9,987 nt of DNA from contig DHWW01000072.1 in NCBI GenBank assembly GCA_002413385.1, positions 21,347 through 31,333 on the forward strand, given 5' to 3'. The DNA is from Granulicella sp. UBA5172 (GTDB taxonomy: Bacteria > Acidobacteriota > Terriglobia > Terriglobales > Acidobacteriaceae). Position 1 is the stretch's first letter. Each line of letters opens with the position of its first letter. The position numbers and the translations under genes are program-made. Positions 1 through 8,245 of the stretch are shown piece by piece. The notes beneath the pieces were generated by a model, which was not told the origin of the DNA, ran no database searches, and worked only from the letters and a program-made list of their open reading frames with translations.

Positions 1-35
1 ATGATGGGCTGTCACTTTCGGTTGCTGGTTCGGTT

Positions 36-3000
36 CTAGTCGTCGTCGCCGTACTCGATCTGGTCCTCCACGTTGTGATCGATGATGTGGGTGTCGATGC
101 TGAGTTGGGGTAGATCGCGCTTTCGCAAGTCGTCGTTGATGGCCTTCAGGTCGGTCTTCTTGACCGCGTCCCATTCGTTGAGCAGACCTCTGAGGGGCTT
201 CGCCGTCTCCTGGCAGGCGTCGAGTTGGGCGGTTGTGGGCGCTGCATCGGCGTTCTGGATTGAATGCTCGAGACGCGCGAGTTGCGTGCGGACGGAGCCC
301 AGGGTTGGAGGACCGCCGCTACGGTCTCCCTCGCCTCTCTCGCGGCCAGCAATCTTTTCGAACTTCGACTCGAGATCGGCCGCTGCGTCTGCGGGAACCT
401 TGAACTTGCCGGAGTTGATTTGATCGCGCAGCACGGTGACTTCGTGAATGGCCCTGGTCGCCTCCAGCATCTGTTCATACATGGTTCGGGAGATCGCGAA
501 CTGCTGCTCCAGATCAGACTGCGAAGCCTTGACTCGCGGGTCCATCACTACGGGGAGTGGCTTGCTGAGGGTCTCACCTGCGGCAATGAGGCGCACGGTG
601 TAGGTGCCAGGCATCACCCAGGGCGACGAAGAAATTGCGGGCGTGTTGTGCGGCACGGCTGCACTGGCATCGGGTCCGGTGGACATGCCGGGAACCTCGG
701 GATAGCGCATATCCCAGAGGAAGCGATGCTGTCCAGGTTCGGCCGAGAGTGTTCTCGGAGCGCGTGCCCAGAGCGTGGGGTCAGGGTAGCGCGGATCGAG
801 TGGAGGCACGGGGTCTGTGCTCTTGAACTCGGTGACCACTTCGCCCTTGCTGTCCAGCACCTGCAGCGTGACGGGGCCGGAGAATTTTGGACCGAGGTCG
901 TAGTCGATCATGGCGCCGTCGGGAGGGTTTTCTCCGGTGGCCATCTCGGGCGGCCACGGCGTCGGCGGATTCATGTCGTTGCGTATGCGGATCGCTGTCG
1001 CGGGGGCATAGAGGAAGACGTTGTCCTTCGCCAGGCTGGCGGGAATCTGGCGCAGCGGCGTGACGTTATCGAGGATCATGAAGCCGCGGCCATGGGTTCC
1101 GGCGATGAGGTCGTCGTCCTTGATGGCGAGGTCGCGTATCGAGGTTGCGGGCATGTTGAGCCGCAGGGATTCCCAGTGATCGCCGTCGTCGAAGGAGACG
1201 TAGACCTGGGTTTCGGTGCCTGCGTAGAGGAGGCCCTTGCGCTTCGGATCTTCGCGTATGGTGCTGGTCGCGGCTCCGTCGGGAATGCCGTTGTCGATTT
1301 CGCTCCAGGTTGTGCCGCCATCGTGGGTGCGGAAGAGGTGAGGCCGCATGTCGTCGAGTCGCATCGTGTTGATCGCGGCGTAATCGGTGAGCGCGTCGGA
1401 GTGGCCGGCGTCCATGTTGAAGACCTTCCAGAAAGGCTTCATTGCGGGAGGCGTGACGTTGGTCCAGTTGGCTCCGCCGTCGGTGGTGGTCCAGATGAGA
1501 CCGTCGTCGGTGCCGGCCCAGATGCGGTTGACATCGAGGGGCGAGAGGCCAAGCGAGTAGATCACGCCGCGACGAATCGGCTTGGCCGTAGGCGAGTCCT
1601 TGTAGTCATCCAGCGTGGCGGGGAGCTCATACGTTTCGCGGCTTAGATCGGGGCTGATCTTGCTCCAGCCCTTGCCGCCGTTCTTTGTCAGCCAGAGCGA
1701 GTTGGTGGCGAAGTAGAGGCTGTGGGGATCGACGGGGGAGAACTGCAGGGGCTCGGTGCGAAGAGTGCGATAGCTGCGCAGGGGGCTCGGCTCGACATCC
1801 TGGACTTGCCCGGTCGTGCGGTTGTAGCGCGTTACTTTACCACCGTAGACGATGTCGGGATTGAGGGGATCGGGTGCAGCGTAGCCGTACTCCTCGATGC
1901 CGGCAGGATGCCAGTCGTGGGAGGTGATGCGGCCGTCATCGCCACGGCTGGCGACGCACGCGCTGCCGGAGTCCTGCTGTCCACCGCAGACGCGATAGGG
2001 GAAGGCGTTGTCGGCGGTGACGTGATACATCTGCGCGGTGGGCTGGTTGTACCACTGGCTCCAACTCTTGCCGCGGTTGACCGAGATGATGACGCCCTGA
2101 TCGCTGGCCAGGGCGATGATGTCGGTGTTGTTTGGGTTGATGAAGATATTTTGATAGTCGTCGCCGCCGGGTGATCCTCGCAGACCGGTCCAGGTCTTGC
2201 CGGCGTCGGTTGATTTCCAGGTGACGACGGTCGCGACATAGATAGTGTTGGGGTCCTTGGGATCGACCACGGGCACGGGTAGATCGCCGCCGCCGATGCG
2301 TGCTTCGGGACGGGTGTCGTCTTCGGATGCGTGGACCCAGGACTGGCCGCCGTCGTCGGTGCGGAAGAGGCCTACGGTACGGGCGTATGCGACCTCGGCG
2401 TAGATGCGATTGGAGTCGGTCGGCGAGATTGTGAGGTTGACTTGGACGATGCCGTCGGGAAGGCCGCCACCGGTGATCTTTTTCCAGGTGTCACCGCCAT
2501 CGGTGGAGCGGAAGAGGCCGCCATTCGTGCCGGACCATGAGCCGTTCTCCCACGGACCCTCCTGGCGCTGCCACATTCCGGCGAAGACGATGTTCGGATG
2601 CTGTGGATCGATCTGCACCTCGGAGGCGCCGGTCTTGTCGTCGATGTAGAGCACCTTCTTGAAGGTGGTGCCGCCGTCCATGGAGCGAAAGAGGCCGCGC
2701 TCTGTATTGGGGCCGTAAGGATGGCCGGTGACGGCGACGAAGACGGTGTTGGGGTCCTTCGGGTTGATGGCGATCTGGCCGATCTGCTGTCCATCGCGCA
2801 GACCAAGGTGGGTCCATGTCTTGCCTGCGTCGGTCGATTTGTAGACGCCGTCGCCGGTTGAGAGGTCGGGCCGCGCGAGTCCCTCGCCACTGCCGACGTA
2901 GACGATGTTCGGGTCGGAGGCTGCAACGGCGATGGTGCCGATCGAGCCGGTTGGCTCCGCGTCCCAGAGGCTTTGCCAGGTCTCGCCGGAGTCCGTTGTC

Positions 3001-3221
3001 TTGAAGACGCCGCCACCGACGGCTCCGAGGTAGAAGGTCCAGGGTTCGGTGGGGACTCCGGCCAAAGCCCGCGTTCTGCCGGCACGCATTGGCCCGATTT
3101 CGCGCCAGCGCATGTCAGAGAAGAGCTTGGAGGAGGGAGTGGCAGTCTGGGCGAAACACAGGGCGCTGCCGCTGAGTCCAAGCAGAACGGAAAGGATGGC
3201 GATACGACCGGAGACGGTCAT
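36..3221 (-). CDS. Exported VPS10/sortilin-like BNR (Asp-box) beta-propeller protein
   Basis: This 1061-residue protein probably acts outside the cytoplasm. Acidobacterial relatives are annotated as 'glycosyl hydrolase, BNR repeat' or sortilin-like, but the substrate is unknown and no catalytic pair can be assigned. An N-terminal signal (residues 1-25, hydrophobic ILSVLLGLSGSALCFA) is followed by W-R-E-I-G-P-M-R-x-G-R (about 39-49), typical of the family. Eleven Asp-box motifs (S/T-x-D-x-G-x-T-W type) lie near residues 74, 128, 179, 238, 287, 336, 380, 511, 578, 631 and 676, suggesting two propellers. The motif T-H-G-R-G-F-M-I-L-D (709-718) closes the propeller part. A beta-rich segment follows (about 770-895), then a helical, coiled-coil-like region (about 898-1040) and an acidic tail ending GDDD. 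The start at 3221 is chosen because AGGAG sits 5 bases upstream and the signal peptide begins there. The in-frame ATG at 3440 would bury the signal behind 73 residues. It is transcribed divergently from the TonB receptor gene. Family assignment is firm; function is not. Confidence 0.9.
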   Translation of the reverse strand: MTVSGRIAILSVLLGLSGSALCFAQTATPSSKLFSDMRWREIGPMRAGRTRALAGVPTEPWTFYLGAVGGGVFKTTDSGETWQSLWDAEPTGSIGTIAVAASDPNIVYVGSGEGLARPDLSTGDGVYKSTDAGKTWTHLGLRDGQQIGQIAINPKDPNTVFVAVTGHPYGPNTERGLFRSMDGGTTFKKVLYIDDKTGASEVQIDPQHPNIVFAGMWQRQEGPWENGSWSGTNGGLFRSTDGGDTWKKITGGGLPDGIVQVNLTISPTDSNRIYAEVAYARTVGLFRTDDGGQSWVHASEDDTRPEARIGGGDLPVPVVDPKDPNTIYVATVVTWKSTDAGKTWTGLRGSPGGDDYQNIFINPNNTDIIALASDQGVIISVNRGKSWSQWYNQPTAQMYHVTADNAFPYRVCGGQQDSGSACVASRGDDGRITSHDWHPAGIEEYGYAAPDPLNPDIVYGGKVTRYNRTTGQVQDVEPSPLRSYRTLRTEPLQFSPVDPHSLYFATNSLWLTKNGGKGWSKISPDLSRETYELPATLDDYKDSPTAKPIRRGVIYSLGLSPLDVNRIWAGTDDGLIWTTTDGGANWTNVTPPAMKPFWKVFNMDAGHSDALTDYAAINTMRLDDMRPHLFRTHDGGTTWSEIDNGIPDGAATSTIREDPKRKGLLYAGTETQVYVSFDDGDHWESLRLNMPATSIRDLAIKDDDLIAGTHGRGFMILDNVTPLRQIPASLAKDNVFLYAPATAIRIRNDMNPPTPWPPEMATGENPPDGAMIDYDLGPKFSGPVTLQVLDSKGEVVTEFKSTDPVPPLDPRYPDPTLWARAPRTLSAEPGQHRFLWDMRYPEVPGMSTGPDASAAVPHNTPAISSSPWVMPGTYTVRLIAAGETLSKPLPVVMDPRVKASQSDLEQQFAISRTMYEQMLEATRAIHEVTVLRDQINSGKFKVPADAAADLESKFEKIAGRERGEGDRSGGPPTLGSVRTQLARLEHSIQNADAAPTTAQLDACQETAKPLRGLLNEWDAVKKTDLKAINDDLRKRDLPQLSIDTHIIDHNVEDQIEYGDDD

Positions 3222-3262
3222 GATAGCTCCTGAAACGTGTTCATAGTGCATAGAAGCATAGT

Positions 3263-3298
3263 AGGGAAAGTTATGCTTTCGTGTTTGCGTTTTGTCGA
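3263..3298 (-). promoter_or_regulatory. Candidate sigma70-like promoter of the BNR propeller gene
   Basis: On the minus strand TCGACA (3298-3293, five of six matches to TTGACA) is followed after 17 bases by CATAAC (3275-3270, four of six matches to TATAAT). Initiation would fall near 3263, giving a leader of roughly 40 bases that includes the AGGAG ribosome site just before the ATG at 3221. The spacing is ideal but the -10 match is weak, so this is a candidate only. Confidence 0.3.
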
Positions 3299-3398
3299 GA
3301 AGGACGAATGGATGCGGCGAAAAGACGCAGGAGGGAAGGGCGTGCTGAAGCTTTGAGCTGGCATGGATTCGTACGAGCGCGTCTGCCGGCTTTTCATC

Positions 3399-3437
3399 AG
3401 CGGGGATGCTTTTTAATGCTGATAGAAAATTCCCGCT
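3399..3437. repeat. Inverted repeat in the divergent intergenic region
   Basis: Arms 3399-3407 and 3429-3437 are reverse complements apart from one G-T pair, with a 21-base AT-rich loop that itself contains the direct repeat ATGCT...ATGCT. There is no poly-T tail and no gene ending nearby, so a terminator is unlikely. An operator or a leader structure is possible. Confidence 0.45.
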
Positions 3438-3727
3438 CAAATTGGTAGAGACAGGTCAGTCCCACTTAGCGAGTGGTCGGACGACTTACGTGACTACAGC
3501 ATGAATATGTGAATACTCTTCCACATCCGGCCATGCACCAGGGTCTGAATGACAGCTTTGTGTCTAAAGCGTAACGGCATATTCACATCATTCTGAGAAG
3601 GTGAAGACCAAGCACTCACCCAACTGCATGACCAGAGTTCTGGGTGCCTTTCTGGGCCTGGGTATATCTGGTTGCCAGAAAATATGAGGGCCTGCCCCAC
3701 AAATTCACCGGAGTTAACGCATCCAAC

Positions 3728-6583
3728 ATGAAAGCATTTCGAAATTACATCCTTGGTTTTGTGCTCATTCTCTCTCTGTTTGGTGGTGCTGCGTCCTATG
3801 CAGAGTCTGCGGCGGATGCAGTCCACGGTGGAGTTGCCGGCACGGTGACTGATGTCTCCGGCGGCATTTTGCCCGGCGCACAGATCTCTCTGGCTCCCAG
3901 CGGTCGCTCGGTTGTTACTGACAGCCAGGGACAATTCCTGATCAACAATCTGGCTCCCGGGACGTACACGCTAAGCGTCAAGATGCTGGGGTTCAAGTCG
4001 GCGACTGGTGAGGTGACGATTCAGGGTGGCCAGATTGCGAATGACGAGATCAAGCTCACGATCGCCTCGTCCAATCAAGCCGTGACCGTATATGCGGGCC
4101 GTCAATATGGTGAAGTTGCGGCGTTGAACGAGCAGAAGAACGCTCCGAACATCCTGGAAGTACTACCTGCAAGCGTGATTGCCAGTCTTCCGAATACGAA
4201 TATTGCAGATGCCGTCGGCCGTCTGCCGGGTGTTTCGTTGGAGCGTGACGAGGGCGAAGGAAAGTATGTGCAGATTCGTGGCACCGAGCCGCGGCTCTCG
4301 AATACGACAATCGACGGCATCAACGTGCCCTCCCCTGAGTCTGCCGTTCGCAACATCAAACTGGACGTAATTCCCGCTGCGCTCGTTCAGCAGATTAACG
4401 TATCCAAGACGTTGACTGCGAATCAGGACGGCGACGCGATTGGCGGTACAGTGAATCTGGTGACGCGGTCAGCGGGCGATGAACCGTATTTCACGGTCAG
4501 CGGGATGGGCGGATTCACTCCCATCGAGATGGGCGGACGCACGCTGGATCAGTTTACGGCTGCAGCCAGCAAGCGATTCGGATCACACCATCAGTTAGGT
4601 GTCTTTTTGGGTGGAAGCTTTGACTACAACGGTCGCGGTATCGATGATGTCGAACCTGCGACTGCGGTGAACACTGCCGCAGACGGCAGCGTGTTTGCAG
4701 CGCCGAATACGATGGATATCCGTCAGTACTATTACGATCGCAAACGTTATGGATTTATCGGAACCGTGGACTATCGCTTTTCTCCGACCACGACAGTATT
4801 TGTGCGTGCATTCTTCTCGGACTTCAAGGACTTTGGTGGCAAGTACATTTACACGCCGACGGCCGGCAACTTTCTTACGGCCTTCGTCGCGGATAACACT
4901 GGAAATATGACGTTTACGGATGCTCCGCGCAGCCCGGACTACCAGATTTTTACCCTTTCGACGAATATGACGCACGTTGTCGACAAATGGATATTCGAAG
5001 GAACGGCCGCAGTCTCTCGCAGTCGTGCGGACAACCAGGATTTCCCCCAGGCTGATTTCAACGGCCCGCAAGACGTCGCCTTTAACGTGGATAACTCCAA
5101 CACCAGCCGTCCCAAATTCATCGTCACGAATGGTGTTGATATTCACGACCCGACAACGTACAGCCTTGCGGACGTCAGCTTCACCCACGACCACTCTGCG
5201 CAGATCAACCTGCAGGCCTCGCTGGATGTGACGCGCTTCTACGAAACGGGCACCCACACAGGAACGTTCCAGGCTGGCTTCAAGATCCGCAATGCGCACA
5301 AGTTCAACGACGTAAACGACAAGTACTTCCTGACCAACGATCAGTCGATCCTGCTCTCTAGCGTTCTCAATACCTCATACAATAATCCGGACTATTACGG
5401 AGGCACCTACGGGGCCTATGGTCCGGTTTCAAGCTTTGACAAAATCACAGTTGTCTTCAACGCAAATCCGGGAAAGTTCACCGAAGACGTAGGTGCTGAG
5501 TCGAGGAAGAGCTTGCCGAACAACTGGAATACTCATGAGCTGATTCCAGCCTTCTATGCAATGGATACTCTGAATGTGGGCAAGTTCCAGTTCATCGGGG
5601 GACTTCGAGTTGAAGTCACAAAATCCGACTTCACTGGATTGCAGGTGTCGCAGGGAAGCCTGGTCGCCACTCCGACGAGTGGCAACAGTACCTATGTAGA
5701 CTTCATGCCGAACGCGCAGATGAAGTACAACTTTGGGAACAACCAGGATATTCGTGCAGTCTATGGACGCGGCATTGCGCGACCGAACTATGGCGATCTG
5801 CCTCCGTACCTGCTGATCAATGGAACCAGGAACCAGGTCACTCTCGGAAATCCGAACCTGTTGCCGACGCGCGCGAATAACTTCGATCTTCTTTATGAGA
5901 AGTATTTGAAGACAGTGGGTGTGGTTTCGGCCGGGTTCTTCTACAAGGCGCTGAGTAACCCGATTGTGACGGTGCAGTATCCGTATACGCTAGCGCCGTT
6001 CGCGGGATACACGGCGGTCCAGCCGAAAAACCTTCCGAGCGCTTACATCGGCGGGTTGGAACTTGGGTGGCAGGAACACTTCAAGAGCCTTCCAGGTCCA
6101 CTTGAGGGACTCGGCATTATGGCTAATTACGCGTACTCCTTTTCCCAGGCGAAGGACCCTTTTTGCTGCACGACCCCAAGCGGCGGGCCCGTCACGCGTC
6201 TGGTAGCTCTGGATAGACAGGCGCCGAATACGTTCAATATCGACCCAACGTTTGATACCAAGCATCTTTCCGTTCGTCTGGGAGTGACCTATAACCAGGC
6301 CAACATCTACAACTACCACTACGGCGGAAATGTGCCTGACACCTCCATTAACGGATCCACGGGACCCGGAGGCGATGTGTATCAGTATTCCCACACGCAG
6401 TACGATTCGGAGATCAGCTATCGGCTGCCGGCTAATTTCGTGATCACGGCCTCGGGGCTGAACCTGAATAATGAGGTGTTCGGCTTCTATCAGGGAAGTC
6501 CTGCCTATCCGATCCAGCGTGAGTACTATCACCCGAGTTATCTCTTCAGTTTGAAGTGGACTGGCACAGGAGACCGCAACTAG
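3728..6583 (+). CDS. TonB-dependent outer-membrane receptor (TonB-Xanth-Caul type)
   Basis: This 951-residue protein is probably an energised outer-membrane importer. The family (TIGR01782-like) often carries carbohydrates, but the ligand cannot be read from sequence. A Sec signal (residues 1-25, cleavage after S-Y-A) is followed by a carboxypeptidase-regulatory-like domain (about 33-111; G-x-V-x-D-x-S-G-x-x-x-P-G-A and the P-G-T-Y-T-L motif). A TonB-box-like A-V-T-V-Y-A lies at about 118-123. The plug spans about 135-250, with N-I-A-D-A-V-G-R-L-P-G-V near 158-169, V-Q-I-R-G near 181-185 and G-G-T-V-N-L-V-T-R near 239-247. The barrel fills the rest and includes the conserved GNPNLLPTRANNFDL segment, ending near YLFSLKW. 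The start at 3728 is chosen because the signal peptide begins there. The best ribosome site, GGAG at 3710-3713, is 14 bases away, so initiation may be weak. An upstream GTG at 3644 would add 28 residues unlike a signal. The gene converges on the ROK gene. Confidence 0.93.
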   Translation: MKAFRNYILGFVLILSLFGGAASYAESAADAVHGGVAGTVTDVSGGILPGAQISLAPSGRSVVTDSQGQFLINNLAPGTYTLSVKMLGFKSATGEVTIQGGQIANDEIKLTIASSNQAVTVYAGRQYGEVAALNEQKNAPNILEVLPASVIASLPNTNIADAVGRLPGVSLERDEGEGKYVQIRGTEPRLSNTTIDGINVPSPESAVRNIKLDVIPAALVQQINVSKTLTANQDGDAIGGTVNLVTRSAGDEPYFTVSGMGGFTPIEMGGRTLDQFTAAASKRFGSHHQLGVFLGGSFDYNGRGIDDVEPATAVNTAADGSVFAAPNTMDIRQYYYDRKRYGFIGTVDYRFSPTTTVFVRAFFSDFKDFGGKYIYTPTAGNFLTAFVADNTGNMTFTDAPRSPDYQIFTLSTNMTHVVDKWIFEGTAAVSRSRADNQDFPQADFNGPQDVAFNVDNSNTSRPKFIVTNGVDIHDPTTYSLADVSFTHDHSAQINLQASLDVTRFYETGTHTGTFQAGFKIRNAHKFNDVNDKYFLTNDQSILLSSVLNTSYNNPDYYGGTYGAYGPVSSFDKITVVFNANPGKFTEDVGAESRKSLPNNWNTHELIPAFYAMDTLNVGKFQFIGGLRVEVTKSDFTGLQVSQGSLVATPTSGNSTYVDFMPNAQMKYNFGNNQDIRAVYGRGIARPNYGDLPPYLLINGTRNQVTLGNPNLLPTRANNFDLLYEKYLKTVGVVSAGFFYKALSNPIVTVQYPYTLAPFAGYTAVQPKNLPSAYIGGLELGWQEHFKSLPGPLEGLGIMANYAYSFSQAKDPFCCTTPSGGPVTRLVALDRQAPNTFNIDPTFDTKHLSVRLGVTYNQANIYNYHYGGNVPDTSINGSTGPGGDVYQYSHTQYDSEISYRLPANFVITASGLNLNNEVFGFYQGSPAYPIQREYYHPSYLFSLKWTGTGDRN

Positions 6584-6723
6584 CGCAGATCAAAAGAAGC
6601 GTGAGCGCTGAATGAACTTAATGGAATAGACCACCGCTGCAACGTTCGACGGTGATGAAGCGGATGAGTTCATCGGATGGATAGGCAACGCCGCATCGTC
6701 GTCAGGTTAGAAACTATGAATTG
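6584..6723. other. 3' untranslated region of the receptor gene
   Basis: This stretch between the receptor stop codon and the shared terminator holds no gene. Only short weak dyads are seen (for example GATGAA/TTCATC around 6655-6680). Together with the terminator and the bases up to 6809 it makes a 226-base gap between convergent genes. Confidence 0.5.
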
Positions 6724-6769
6724 AAACTGCCCCACTGCAATCAGTACCGATTGCGAGTGGGACAGTTTT
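6724..6769. terminator. Intrinsic terminator between convergent genes
   Basis: Arms 6724-6742 and 6749-6768 pair over about 18 base pairs (AAACTG, CCCACT and GCAATC blocks) with one mismatch and one bulged base around a six-base loop, AGTACC. TTTT follows on the plus strand, fitting termination of the TonB receptor transcript. On the minus strand the hairpin is followed by TTTCAATT, so it can plausibly also stop transcription from the ROK gene, whose stop codon lies 41 bases before the hairpin in that direction. It is the strongest terminator in the window. Confidence 0.8.
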
Positions 6770-6809
6770 AACGGGAATGCAATGAAGATGTTGTTGGTCG
6801 TCGAGTTCT

Positions 6810-7980
6810 TTAGAGAGAGACGTCATTCATTACCAGGGCAACGGCGCTGCGCAGGCGAGCTGTATTTGCCTCTATGGAAGGTCGCAATCTGGGGGGGTTG
6901 GGCAGTGAGTTGTGCTTCATCTCGGCTTCGATCTTCGGGCCAAAGAGATACCAGGCGTTGGTGATTTCGCCGACCACCACGATCTCAGTGGGTGCAAGTG
7001 CGGAAGCGATCATGCGCAAGCCTCGCCCAAGCGACAAGGACATTTTGTCGATGGCCTGAACGGCGAAGGCATTGCCATTCTGTGCCAGGCGCACGAGAGC
7101 CTCAAAGCTGGGGGGGCTAGGTTTACCGGTGATCTCCTGGTAGTAGCGGAGGGCTGCGCGATTGGATGCGAAGCTCTCCCAGCAGCCTGTGCCACCGCAG
7201 GGGCAGAGCGGGCCATCACTTTCAATCTGAACATGACCGAACTCGCCGGCCATGCCGTCCCTGCCGCGGAGAATACGGCCGTTGACGAAGATGCCGGTGC
7301 CGATGCCTTCGGAGACATTGACAACGACCAGGTCATGAACACCATCGCTTTCACCGAACCATACCTCGGATAGCACGCAGGCGTTAGCCACGTTGTCCAT
7401 CTTGACGCGCAGGCCGGTGGTGCGCTGGAGCTTTTTCTTCAAATCCAGGACTGGCCATAGAATTCTGGGAGTAAAGACGGGATTCTCAGGACTGGTCTCA
7501 GGACGCCCCGGAATGCTGATACCGATGCCATCGAAAGATCGGGCATTGATAGCAAGAATCTTCTTTACCTCGCGGAACGTTTGCCTGCATGACCTTGGCT
7601 GGATCTCCTGGAAGAGCGACTTTGTTCTGAGCAATGATCATGCCGCCCAGATCGATGGCCGCAACACTGATCTCCGATGGTTGAATATCCAGAGCAATCA
7701 CGGCACGCTGATTGTTGAGATGAAGGACGGTCGGACTTCTACCGCGGGGAAGACTCACGGTAGAACCTTCCGATATCCAGCGCTGGCGGATAAGAACGTC
7801 CACGATGAGGGAGATCGTACTGCGCTGCAGCCCTGAGATCCGTGCGAGGTCGGCTCGAGAAAGCGGTTGGTGGATACGAATGAGATTGAAAACGAGATTG
7901 CGATTGATCTCGCGCGGCATCTTATTCGATGCACTCTGACGACCGGTGAAGGCAAAACGGGTCAATGGTTCGCGATGCAT
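6810..7980 (-). pseudogene. ROK-family transcriptional regulator, frame broken by a one-base insertion
   Basis: ROK regulators are sugar-responsive DNA-binding proteins of the NagC/Mlc/XylR group. Read continuously the product would be 389 residues. A winged helix-turn-helix at about 40-90 (S-R-A-D-L-A-R-I-S-G-L-Q-R-S-T-I-S) ends in the G-R-S-P-T-V-L-H-L wing. The ROK domain starts A-V-I-A-L-D-I and carries G-I-G-I-S-I-P-G and the zinc motif C-P-C-G-G-T-G-C preceded by G-H-V. The kinase-type catalytic Asp of E-N-D-A-N is Val here (D-N-V-A-N, about residue 197), as expected for a regulator. The first part (7980 to about 7583) and the rest (about 7580 to 6810) lie in different frames. Deleting one A from the AAA complementary to 7580-7582 gives V-M-Q-A-T-F-R-E-V-K, the expected family continuity. 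Without the fix, translation stops at 7498 after 160 residues. The ATG at 7980 is chosen; the ATG at 7920 is an alternative. Sequencing error and true mutation cannot be told apart here. Confidence 0.85.
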
Positions 7981-8121
7981 AGTCTCACTCTTCGGGTTGC
8001 TGGATGCTCCGCGGTTCTGTACGTGATCGTAATCAAATTCAAAGGTAGTTACTGATGAAAACCAATACCGATGAAGAGTCTGGGCTCTTGAAGACTCGAT
8101 CGTAAAAGCAGATTCCGATAG

Positions 8122-8245
8122 AGTCTCGAATCGTTTGCACGAGCTTGAATCAAGGTTCTCCAGAGGCAAGTCTCAGGACATTCGAGACTTGCGACAGGTG
8201 CAATGGGTAGATTCGATGTGCGTCTCCTATCGAACAGGAAGTCTC
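8122..8245. repeat. Clustered AGTCTC(GAAT) motif, possible operator sites
   Basis: The 10-mer AGTCTCGAAT occurs at 8122-8131, and its exact reverse complement ATTCGAGACT at 8180-8189. Shorter copies of AGTCTC lie at 8169-8174 and 8240-8245, with a further one at 7981-7986 next to the ROK start. A 6-mer would be expected about 0.1 times on both strands in this length if bases were random. Clustering directly upstream of a regulator gene suggests binding sites, for instance for autoregulation, but this is inference. Confidence 0.4.
8166..8192. repeat. Perfect 9-bp hairpin upstream of the ROK gene
   Basis: GCAAGTCTC (8166-8174) and GAGACTTGC (8184-8192) are exact reverse complements with a nine-base spacer. 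No T-run follows on either strand. Both arms contain the recurring AGTCTC motif, so the dyad may be a protein-binding site rather than a terminator. Confidence 0.5.

Larger units (their letters stand above)
3222..3727. other. Divergent intergenic region between the propeller gene and the TonB receptor gene
   Basis: About 500 bases with no convincing gene. Short reading frames here continue into the flanking genes in the wrong frame or lack ribosome sites. Visible structure: three CATAG pentamers at 3242-3260 in the leader of the propeller gene; an inverted repeat with arms AGCGGGGAT (3399-3407) and ATTCCCGCT (3429-3437), eight Watson-Crick pairs and one G-T; a short CCACT/AGTGG hairpin (3462-3476); and two facing copies of a 9-mer, ATGTGAATA (3507-3515) and TATTCACAT (3580-3588). 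No good -35/-10 pair was found for the plus-strand receptor gene. The elements could serve regulation of either divergent gene, which is inference. Confidence 0.6.

Noticed and set aside
264..1646. A 460-codon open frame on the plus strand, antisense to the propeller gene
   Set aside because: It lies wholly inside the well-supported minus-strand gene, shows no family-like motifs, and its composition matches the reverse reading of repeated Asp-box codons in GC-rich DNA.
2372..3181. A 269-codon minus-strand frame overlapping the propeller gene
   Set aside because: It is out of frame with the propeller protein, rich in S, P, A and R as expected for an off-frame reading, with no recognisable domain.
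3222..3440. N-terminal extension of the propeller protein from the ATG at 3440
   Set aside because: It would place 73 non-signal-like residues before a clear signal peptide. The ATG at 3221 has an AGGAG at good spacing.
3494..3934. A 146-codon minus-strand frame spanning the receptor gene start
   Set aside because: It overlaps the signal peptide and first domain of the receptor on the opposite strand, has no recognisable domain, and no supported ribosome site was found.
4595..5299. A 234-codon minus-strand frame inside the receptor gene
   Set aside because: It is antisense to conserved barrel-coding sequence, and its product has no recognisable motif.
6912..7373. Plus-strand frame opposite the ROK sensor domain
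   Set aside because: The minus strand encodes the C-P-C-G-G-T-G-C zinc motif and other ROK features; the plus-strand reading is a shadow.
7575..7590. Programmed ribosomal frameshift to explain the split ROK frame
   Set aside because: No slippery heptamer or convincing stimulatory structure was recognised, and this family is not known to me to use recoding. A one-base indel or sequencing error is simpler.
7981..8169. Longer N-terminus of the ROK regulator from the ATG at 8169
   Set aside because: The extra 63 residues do not resemble ROK proteins and cover the motif-rich, hairpin-containing region. The ATG at 7980 gives a normal N-terminus.
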